A stretch of DNA of 16,321 bases from Baumannia cicadellinicola str. Hc (Homalodisca coagulata) (GTDB lineage Bacteria > Pseudomonadota > Gammaproteobacteria > Enterobacterales > Enterobacteriaceae): contig NC_007984.1 of assembly GCF_000013185.1 (NCBI RefSeq), positions 379,274 through 395,594 of the forward strand. The letters are read 5' to 3'. The notes beneath the pieces are model-generated. The model did no database searches. It was not told the origin of the DNA and worked only from the letters and a program-made list of their open reading frames with translations. Numbering within the stretch: position 1 is the stretch's first letter; each line of letters starts with the position of its first letter. Positions 10,896 to 16,321 of this stretch are shown here, piece after piece. Position numbers and translations under genes: made by a program.

Positions 10896-10915
10896 CGTTA
10901 ATATATATATTAACG
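10896..10915. repeat. 20-bp perfect palindrome between nuoB and nuoCD
   Basis: CGTTAATATA at 10896-10905 is followed directly by its reverse complement TATATTAACG at 10906-10915, giving a 20-base perfect palindrome without a loop. It is in the 108-base nuoB-nuoCD gap, 28 bases upstream of the nuoCD ATG. In RNA it could form a short AU hairpin; in DNA it would suit a dimeric protein. The central ATATATAT makes chance plausible, but the CG-bearing ends extend it. Confidence 0.6.
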
Positions 10916-10975
10916 ATGTAATGAGATAATCCTTAATTTTTTTGTTTTTTAATAGTAGTTCGTCTATCGAAGAAA

Positions 10976-11650
10976 TTAAATTTCTTCAGGAGAACGTAGA
11001 TAGGTCATTTTTGCGCGTTCATTATGTTTTCTTTTGCGTTCTGACTCCATGTTAGCACGATAGATACCTTGATCACCTACTATCCAAGATAACGGTCGCT
11101 GTTCTTTACCAATAGCTTCTTTTAATAAAAGAAGTGCCTGGATATATGCCTCAGGTCTCGGTGGACAACCAGGAATATATACATCTACTGGTAAAAATTT
11201 ATCCACACCCTGTACTACTGAATATATATCATACATACCGCCTGAGTTAGCACATGATCCCATAGATATCACCCATTTTGGTTCTAACATTTGGTCATAT
11301 AGACGCTTAATTACTGGGGCCATTTTGATAAATGGGGTACCAGCAATTACCATAAAATCTGCTTGACGTGGTGAAGCACGAATGACCTCAGAACCAAAAC
11401 GAGCAACATCATGTACAGCGGTAAAAGATGTAGTCATTTCTACATAACAGCAAGAAAGCCCGAAATTATAGGGCCAGAGGGAATTACCTCGTCCCCATTT
11501 TACAATAGATTTTAAAATATGCTTTAATTTACCTAAATAAATATTACTATTAACATGCTGCTCTATTAAGAGAGTAGCACTATCATCTTCTTGCAACGAT
11601 TTGCGATTCTCTTTAGAGTTTGATAAGATACGAGTAAGAGTATAGTTCAT
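10976..11650 (-). CDS. nuoB: NADH-quinone oxidoreductase subunit B (cluster N2)
   Basis: NuoB carries cluster N2, the last iron-sulfur centre, which reduces ubiquinone. The product is 224 residues (E. coli 220) and is colinear. The ligands are intact: the tandem Cys67-Cys68 in GLSCCYVEM, Cys133 in [13 protein letters not shown], and Cys162 in [14 protein letters not shown]. Residue 106 is Pro where E. coli has Cys (AGTCFTKMAP); this is not a cluster ligand and varies in the family. The stretch around residues 41-52 has about four more residues than E. coli ([16 protein letters not shown]). The N-terminal 35 residues are poorly conserved, as is usual. The gap to nuoA is 63 bases. Confidence 0.97.
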   Translation of the reverse strand: MNYTLTRILSNSKENRKSLQEDDSATLLIEQHVNSNIYLGKLKHILKSIVKWGRGNSLWPYNFGLSCCYVEMTTSFTAVHDVARFGSEVIRASPRQADFMVIAGTPFIKMAPVIKRLYDQMLEPKWVISMGSCANSGGMYDIYSVVQGVDKFLPVDVYIPGCPPRPEAYIQALLLLKEAIGKEQRPLSWIVGDQGIYRANMESERKRKHNERAKMTYLRSPEEI

Positions 11651-11713
11651 TTTAATTAATATCCATTATCATTAACGATTTCTTCCACTTTATTTACTAA
11701 TGGATTTCGAACA

Positions 11714-12100
11714 TCATGAATGATTAGGTGTCCATTTAAGTGCACCGATACGTACTAGATAAACAAGACCTGAGAGCAAGACGCTTACAAAAATTATTGC
11801 TTCGTAAAATCCTAACCATCCAGCTTCACGGATAACGCTTGACCAAGCGTATAGATAGAAAGCTTCAATATCAAAAAGAACAAAAAATATTGCTATTAAA
11901 TAAAATTTAGCAGAAAGATGTAATTTAGGATTTCCTACTGGATTAATACCAGATTCAAAAGGTAGATCTCTCGAATATACCTTAATATGCTTACGTTCTC
12001 CTAGTAAAAAGCTAAGCGTTAGTATCAAGACACATAGTATTATAGCACTGATAATAAAGATAGCAAATGCCCAATATTGAGCACTAATTTCAGCGGTCAT
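11714..12100 (-). CDS. nuoA: NADH-quinone oxidoreductase subunit A
   Basis: NuoA (ND3 homologue) is a three-helix membrane subunit at the junction of the two arms of complex I and is the first gene of the operon. The product is 128 residues, shorter than E. coli NuoA (147); it ends right after the conserved [15 protein letters not shown] and lacks the polar C-terminal tail. Key features are present: the DLPFESG loop (residues 45-51) and the acidic pair Asp77 and Glu79 in [15 protein letters not shown]. The ATG at 12100 follows an AAGAGA ribosome-binding sequence, and a strong promoter lies 33 bases upstream. The missing tail is variable among bacteria, so I do not regard the gene as broken. 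Confidence 0.96.
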   Translation of the reverse strand: MTAEISAQYWAFAIFIISAIILCVLILTLSFLLGERKHIKVYSRDLPFESGINPVGNPKLHLSAKFYLIAIFFVLFDIEAFYLYAWSSVIREAGWLGFYEAIIFVSVLLSGLVYLVRIGALKWTPNHS

Positions 12101-12132
12101 TTACGTTCTCTTAGTTATAGATAATAATATTT

Positions 12133-12159
12133 ATTATAGCAATATAGAATAAATGTTAA
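12133..12159 (-). promoter_or_regulatory. Predicted sigma-70 promoter of the nuo operon
   Basis: On the minus strand a perfect TATAAT (12133-12138) is preceded by TGC, making an extended -10 element (TGnTATAAT). A TTAACA at 12154-12159 matches five of six -35 consensus bases, but the spacer is only 15 bases, so the extended -10 may carry most of the activity. Transcription would start near 12126, giving a leader of about 26 bases before the nuoA ATG. This is a prediction from sequence alone; AT-rich DNA produces many chance -10 boxes, but the TG extension and the position make this one credible. Confidence 0.6.
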
Positions 12160-12202
12160 AATTGAACTAATATAGTTTTTATTAAAACATAATTATTCTA
12201 CT

Positions 12203-12222
12203 ATCATATCACAAGATATGAT
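12203..12222. repeat. 8-bp perfect hairpin with ACAA loop between nuoA and ackA
   Basis: ATCATATC at 12203-12210 pairs perfectly with GATATGAT at 12215-12222 around a four-base ACAA loop. On the plus strand it is followed by GATAG and a TTTTT run at 12228-12232, so it resembles a weak intrinsic terminator reading rightward. No gene ends just upstream on that strand, as nuoA is transcribed the other way. It could be a leftover terminator of a deleted gene, an operator between the divergent nuo and ackA promoters, or chance. Confidence 0.5.
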
Positions 12223-12261
12223 GATAGTTTTTATTAGTTTCTACATACATAGAAATAAAGT

Positions 12262-12289
12262 TAACTAAATTAATTAAATTTAGTTTAAT
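12262..12289 (+). promoter_or_regulatory. Possible ackA promoter
   Basis: TTAACT (12262-12267) and TTTAAT (12284-12289) are separated by 16 bases and match four of six and five of six sigma-70 consensus positions. This would start transcription near 12296, about 50 bases before the ackA ATG. The whole area is very AT-rich, so the call is weak. The elements overlap the inverted repeat at 12263-12285. Confidence 0.3.
12263..12285. repeat. 9-bp inverted repeat in the nuoA-ackA divergent region
   Basis: AACTAAATT at 12263-12271 is the exact reverse complement of AATTTAGTT at 12277-12285, with AATTA between them. The near-dyad symmetry and its position in the divergent control region would suit a regulator binding site, but the low complexity means chance is possible. 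Confidence 0.45.
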
Positions 12290-12347
12290 CAATTGAATAA
12301 CATATTTAAATTTATCAGCATTAATTTCCTAATTAATAGGTACTTTT

Positions 12348-13550
12348 ATGTCGAATAAGTTAGTGCTCGTTCTAAACTGTGGCAGTTCATCATTAAAATT
12401 TGCAATTATTAATCCTGTCAATGGTGAAAAACATCTCTTTGGTCAAGCAGAATGCTTAAATTTACCTAATGCACAAATCAAATGGAATCTAAATGGTATT
12501 CAATATGATACTGAACTAAGTTCAGGAAGTACGCATGATGAAGCACTTAATTTTATCGAAAAAAATATTTATAACCAACAACCAGAACTATTATCGCAAT
12601 TAACCGCGATAGGACATCGTATTGTTCATGGCAGAGATTATTTTACGCAGTCAGTGATTATTAATGACGAGGTAATTAAAAAAATACAAGGATCTATTCC
12701 ATTTGCTCCATTACATAATCCGGCCAACTTAATTGGTATCTATAAAGCAAAAAAATTTTTTCCAAAGCTTGCTAGTAAAAATGTAGCTGTTTTCGATACA
12801 GCATTTCATCAGACAATGCCAGAACAATCTTATCTTTATGCACTTCCTTATGATTTATATCAGAAAAATGGTATTCGCCGTTATGGCGCACATGGTATTA
12901 GTCACTATTATGTCACACACGAAGCTGCTAAGTTACTTAATAAACCAGTAGAAAAAATAAATTTAATTACTTGTCATTTAGGTAGTGGTGGATCTATCTC
13001 TGCTATTTATCACGGGCAATGTATTGATACTTCTATGGGCCTAACTCCACTCGAAGGATTAGTTATGGGTACTCGTAGCGGTGACATAGATCCAGCTATC
13101 ATATTTCATATGTATGACATACTAGGAATGTCCATACAGCAAATCTATACTTTACTGACGAAAAAATCAGGTATTCTCGGTCTAACAGGTGTCACTAGTG
13201 ACTGCCGCTATATAGAGGATAACTATATAGATAAAGAAGATGCACGGCGCACAATTAATGTATATTGTCACCGACTAGCAAAATATATTGGCGCCTATAG
13301 TACACTAATGGATGAAGTTTTAGATGCAGTAATTTTTACCGGTGGTATTGGTGAAAATGCTGCTATTGTACGTCAGCTTACGCTTAGCAAATTAACTTTG
13401 CTTGGTTTTCAAATTGATCAAAATAGAAATTTTGCGGCTCGATTTGGAACATCAGGAAAGATTACTACTGATAATAGTCGTCCGGCATTAGTGATACCTA
13501 CTAATGAAGAATTGGTCATTGCTCAGGATACTGCACGTCTTACAGCATAA
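12348..13550 (+). CDS. ackA: Acetate kinase
   Basis: Acetate kinase interconverts acetyl phosphate plus ADP and acetate plus ATP in the cytoplasm, giving ATP by substrate-level phosphorylation. The product is 400 residues, the E. coli length, and is colinear throughout. Recognisable sites are [12 protein letters not shown] with Asn10, Arg91 in GHRIVHG, Asp150 in [11 protein letters not shown], His182 in [10 protein letters not shown], Arg243 in [19 protein letters not shown] (330-339) and Glu387 in [10 protein letters not shown]. One signature differs: HLGNGGS reads HLGSGGS, with Ser213 replacing a highly conserved Asn (see findings). The ATG follows an AGG at 12338-12340; the leader AGGTACTT resembles the E. 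coli ackA leader. pta follows after 53 bases in the same direction, as in E. coli. Confidence 0.97.
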   Translation: MSNKLVLVLNCGSSSLKFAIINPVNGEKHLFGQAECLNLPNAQIKWNLNGIQYDTELSSGSTHDEALNFIEKNIYNQQPELLSQLTAIGHRIVHGRDYFTQSVIINDEVIKKIQGSIPFAPLHNPANLIGIYKAKKFFPKLASKNVAVFDTAFHQTMPEQSYLYALPYDLYQKNGIRRYGAHGISHYYVTHEAAKLLNKPVEKINLITCHLGSGGSISAIYHGQCIDTSMGLTPLEGLVMGTRSGDIDPAIIFHMYDILGMSIQQIYTLLTKKSGILGLTGVTSDCRYIEDNYIDKEDARRTINVYCHRLAKYIGAYSTLMDEVLDAVIFTGGIGENAAIVRQLTLSKLTLLGFQIDQNRNFAARFGTSGKITTDNSRPALVIPTNEELVIAQDTARLTA

Positions 13551-13551
13551 A

Positions 13552-13588
13552 AACGGAAGTAATTGCTTTTAAATATGTAACTACCGTT
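13552..13588 (+). repeat. Hairpin in the ackA-pta gap
   Basis: AACGGAAGT (13552-13560) and ACTACCGTT (13580-13588) pair at eight of nine positions around a 19-base AT-rich loop. It starts two bases after the ackA stop and ends five bases before the AGAGG ribosome-binding site of pta. It is richer in G and C than the surrounding gap. It could stabilise the ackA message or tune pta translation; no T-run follows to make it a terminator. Confidence 0.45.
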
Positions 13589-13603
13589 AAAAGAGGTTTT
13601 ATT

Positions 13604-15739
13604 GTGTCTCGTACGATTATGTTAATACCTATTGATGCTAGAGTAGGTTTTACTAGTGTTAGCCTAGGTCTAATTTACGCTATAAAACAAAAAAACATGC
13701 GCTTTAGTGTTTTTCAACCAATTGCTCCTCAATCCTACTATGGAAAAGATAACCAAGACGTAATTACTCGTATAGTTTGTAATAAATATCATATCCCATA
13801 TACTAAACCGCTATGTATAAATTATGTGGAATCATTATTAGCTGCTAATAAACAAGATATCTTAATGGAAGAAATTATTAGTAATTACTATTACAACAAA
13901 AAAGAAGCGGCACTTATATTAGTAATAGGACTAAAACCTACGCTTCAGTATCAATTTATTTATACTTTGAACTATCAAATAGCTAAAATGTTGGACGCTG
14001 AAATTATTTTAGTACTCTCACTAAGAGAATATTTACCAGATAAATTACAACAACTAATCAAATTAGCATTTGTAAAATTAGGTGGTAATCAAAATATTAC
14101 TGGTATTATTATTAATAAATTGAATGCCCCAATATTAACATATTGTCATGCTAATATTGATATGAACGAACTATTTCATAATTCACTGAATACTAGCATT
14201 CATCATATTGATATACAAAGCTTATCTAAAAATAGCCCTCTACCAGTAATAGGTGCTATTCCTTGGAATATTGATTTAATCAATATCAGAGTAAGTGATA
14301 TAGCTTCATACCTAAAGGCAACGATAATTAATCAAGGTAATATTCAAGCTCGTAGTATAAAATCAGTTACTTTTTGCACATGTAACCTAGCTAATATAAT
14401 TAAGTATTTCCAACCAGATTCCATGCTTGTAACTTCAGTTGATCGTAATGAGGTGATAGTAGCTATTTGTTTAGCTGTAATGAATGGTGTAGAAATAGGA
14501 GCATTACTACTTACTAGTAGTAGTTATGAAATAGATCAACATATCTATCAGATATGCAAAAAAACTTTCCAGACTGGTTTACCTGTATTTGCTATACAGC
14601 AGAATATATTACAAACTATGTTAATTTTGCAACAGTTTCGACCAGAAATACCTATAGATAACTCTAGGCAATTAGAAAACTTGCAAAATTATATGGCAAG
14701 TTATATTAATCATACTTGGATTGAATCTATTACAACACAACGTACTGAACGTGGAATGCTTTTTTCACCACCAGCTTTTCGCTATCATATTACGGAACTA
14801 GCTCGTCAAGCAAATAAACGTATAGTACTACCAGAAGGTGATGAACCACGTACCATTAAAGCAGCCTCTCTTTGCGCAAAAAGAGGCATTGCACGTTGTG
14901 TACTACTAGGTAACCCTAGTAATATTCAGCAGATTGCCATATTAAATAGTATCGAATTAGGACAGGGTATTGAAATTATTGAACCAATAATAGCACGTGA
15001 TAAATATGTAAAGCGCCTAGTTCAATTGCGTTATCATAAAGGTATGACTGAAGATATAGCTTATCAACAGCTTAAAGATAATGTAGTACTAGGTACCTTA
15101 ATGCTTGAGCAAGACGAAGTAGATGGTTTAGTATCAGGAGCTATGCATACTACAGCTAATACTATTCGTCCACCACTACAATTAATTAAAACAGCTCCAG
15201 GCCATACTTTAGTTTCATCAGTATTTTTCATGTTACTACCAGAACAAGTATTAGTATATGGAGATTGCGCTATTAATATCAATCCAACAGCTCAACAACT
15301 AGCTGAAATAGCTATTCAGTCTGCTGACTCTGCTGCTACTTTAGGTATAGAACCTAAAGTAGCAATGATTTCATATTCTACTGGTGATTCTGGTGTAGGT
15401 AAAGACGTAGAAAAAGTCCGTCAAGCAACCTATTTAGCACAAGAAAAACGTCCAGACCTAATAATAGATGGACCCCTGCAATATGATGCAGCTGTCATGG
15501 CAGAAGTAGCCTTATATAAGGCACCGAAATCCCCTGTAGCAGGTCAAGCTACGGTATTTATTTTTCCAGATCTTAATACTGGTAATACTACCTACAAAGC
15601 AGTACAACGTTCAGCTAAGTTAATTTCTATTGGGCCAATACTACAAGGACTACGTAAACCTATTAATGATCTTTCACGTGGTGCACTTGTAGAAGATATT
15701 ATCTATACTATTGCCTTAACTGCTATTCAATCTAAATAA
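13604..15739 (+). CDS. pta: Phosphate acetyltransferase (long, three-domain type)
   Basis: Pta interconverts acetyl-CoA and acetyl phosphate, feeding AckA. The product is 711 residues (E. coli 714). It has the N-terminal dethiobiotin-synthetase-like domain (about 1-220, starting [21 protein letters not shown]), the middle DRTGG domain (about 225-340), and the C-terminal catalytic domain (about 390-711) with [54 protein letters not shown] and [11 protein letters not shown]. The start is GTG, as in E. coli pta, with AGAGG seven bases before it. The N-terminal half is much more divergent than the catalytic domain, fitting a relaxed regulatory region with a conserved active site. It converges on yfaE with an 18-base gap and no clear terminator. 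Confidence 0.97.
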   Translation: MSRTIMLIPIDARVGFTSVSLGLIYAIKQKNMRFSVFQPIAPQSYYGKDNQDVITRIVCNKYHIPYTKPLCINYVESLLAANKQDILMEEIISNYYYNKKEAALILVIGLKPTLQYQFIYTLNYQIAKMLDAEIILVLSLREYLPDKLQQLIKLAFVKLGGNQNITGIIINKLNAPILTYCHANIDMNELFHNSLNTSIHHIDIQSLSKNSPLPVIGAIPWNIDLINIRVSDIASYLKATIINQGNIQARSIKSVTFCTCNLANIIKYFQPDSMLVTSVDRNEVIVAICLAVMNGVEIGALLLTSSSYEIDQHIYQICKKTFQTGLPVFAIQQNILQTMLILQQFRPEIPIDNSRQLENLQNYMASYINHTWIESITTQRTERGMLFSPPAFRYHITELARQANKRIVLPEGDEPRTIKAASLCAKRGIARCVLLGNPSNIQQIAILNSIELGQGIEIIEPIIARDKYVKRLVQLRYHKGMTEDIAYQQLKDNVVLGTLMLEQDEVDGLVSGAMHTTANTIRPPLQLIKTAPGHTLVSSVFFMLLPEQVLVYGDCAININPTAQQLAEIAIQSADSAATLGIEPKVAMISYSTGDSGVGKDVEKVRQATYLAQEKRPDLIIDGPLQYDAAVMAEVALYKAPKSPVAGQATVFIFPDLNTGNTTYKAVQRSAKLISIGPILQGLRKPINDLSRGALVEDIIYTIALTAIQSK

Positions 15740-15757
15740 AATATAAATTACTAAACA

Positions 15758-16024
15758 TTATAATGCTAACTTAATATTTTCTACTGGTAAGCAACAACAA
15801 GGTAAAATTTCACCATGATGAACAAAAGCTAAAGGTTCTAAATTATATTTCACTTTACCGTCTATTAAGCGTAGACGACAAGTGCCGCAATAACCAGAAC
15901 GACACTGAAACTCCACTGGAACTAGATGCATTTCTAAGGTATCTAATAAAGATTGATGTCTACTTTCGCAATTGAGCTGTATTTTCTTATTATTTCTTCT
16001 TCCCTGAAGAATAGTAACTATCAT
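15758..16024 (-). CDS. yfaE: [2Fe-2S] ferredoxin that maintains class Ia ribonucleotide reductase
   Basis: YfaE is a small plant-type [2Fe-2S] ferredoxin that helps build or restore the diferric-tyrosyl radical cofactor of NrdB. The product from the ATG at 16024 is 88 residues (E. coli 84). The cluster motif is clear: Cys41, Cys46 and Cys49 in FQCRSGYCGTCRLRL, with the fourth ligand among Cys76-78 in EILPCCC. The block EPLAFVHHGEILPCCC matches E. coli closely. The frame stays open upstream to 16081, but that part lies inside nrdB. The chosen ATG is one base after the nrdB stop, reproducing the nrdB-yfaE pair of E. coli. The first 20 residues are poorly conserved. Confidence 0.93.
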   Translation of the reverse strand: MIVTILQGRRNNKKIQLNCESRHQSLLDTLEMHLVPVEFQCRSGYCGTCRLRLIDGKVKYNLEPLAFVHHGEILPCCCLPVENIKLAL

Positions 16025-16025
16025 T

Positions 16026-16321
16026 TTATAGCTGGAAATCACTAAAATCATCGCTATTAACTTCAGAATTAATTTGTCCAACCAAATATGAACTAACTTC
16101 TACTTCCTGCGGAGCAACTTGAACGTTATCAGATACTAACCAGGAATTAATCCAGGGAATAGGGTTAGAACGTGTCGCAAATGGCAAATCTAAAAGAACT
16201 GCTTGCATACGTATGTTAGTTATATATTCAATATATTGGCATAAAATTTCTTCGTTTAAGCCAATCATAGAACCATCACGAAATAAATAACTAGCCCAAT
16301 CTTTTTCTTGATTTGCGGCTT
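16026..16321 (-). CDS. nrdB: Ribonucleoside-diphosphate reductase class Ia beta subunit, C-terminal fragment (cut by window edge)
   Basis: NrdB houses the diferric-tyrosyl radical that drives reduction of ribonucleotides by NrdA. Only the last 97 codons are present; the frame is open to the window edge, so the ATG at 16268 is internal (it is preceded by [14 protein letters not shown]). The segment matches E. coli NrdB from about residue 279: [46 protein letters not shown], and a tail ending DFQL. The radical-transfer tyrosine (E. coli Tyr356) lies 20 residues from the end, and the flexible NrdA-binding tail is intact. The iron ligands are all upstream, outside the window. nrdA should follow beyond the right edge. 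Confidence 0.96.
   Translation of the reverse strand, partial: AANQEKDWASYLFRDGSMIGLNEEILCQYIEYITNIRMQAVLLDLPFATRSNPIPWINSWLVSDNVQVAPQEVEVSSYLVGQINSEVNSDDFSDFQL

Noticed and set aside
15064..15282. Minus-strand 72-codon frame inside pta
   Set aside because: It is antisense to the conserved catalytic domain of Pta.
15740..15757. Bidirectional terminator between pta and yfaE
   Set aside because: I could find no stem of useful length in or beside the 18-base gap.
1..16321. Mobile elements, CRISPR arrays, tRNA or rRNA genes, phage or toxin-antitoxin genes
   Set aside because: None seen: almost all of the window is accounted for by conserved housekeeping genes, and the remaining gaps are short and AT-rich.

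Overview
The window is a compact, AT-rich piece of a gammaproteobacterial chromosome. Every protein gene in it closely matches the Escherichia coli orthologue as I remember it. The strong AT bias, tight packing and loss of most genes that lie between these loci in E. coli point to the reduced genome of an intracellular insect symbiont derived from the Enterobacterales. Baumannia of sharpshooters or Blochmannia of ants are the kind I mean, but I cannot fix the genus by eye.

Positions 1-12100 (minus strand) hold most of the nuo operon for respiratory complex I. In transcription order it reads nuoA, nuoB, nuoCD (fused), nuoE, nuoF, nuoG, nuoH, nuoI, nuoJ, nuoK, nuoL and the first 36 codons of nuoM; nuoN would lie outside. 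The E-F, G-H and K-L junctions are 4-base ATGA overlaps. All iron-sulfur cysteine motifs of the peripheral arm appear intact, as do the key charged residues of the membrane arm that I checked, apart from small changes in NuoL.

Positions 12101-12347 form a 247-base divergent control region. It carries a good extended -10 promoter facing nuoA, two inverted repeats and the ackA leader. In E. coli, lrhA, alaA and the yfbR-yfbV cluster lie here, so they appear to have been deleted.

Positions 12348-15739 (plus strand) hold ackA and pta, the two-enzyme pathway between acetyl-CoA and acetate plus ATP. AckA has an Asn-to-Ser change in a highly conserved phosphate-loop motif.

Positions 15758-16321 (minus strand) hold yfaE and the 3' end of nrdB, which supply the small subunit of class Ia ribonucleotide reductase and its maintenance ferredoxin. 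They converge on pta with an 18-base gap.

Together the genes describe a host-restricted bacterium that can still oxidise NADH through a proton-pumping complex I, make ATP by substrate-level phosphorylation through acetate, and make deoxyribonucleotides aerobically. I found no mobile elements, tRNA or rRNA genes, CRISPR arrays or clear pseudogenes, and no evidence of a new multigene system. The points worth a second look are residue changes in AckA and NuoL, intergenic hairpins or palindromes, and the two deletion or rearrangement junctions.
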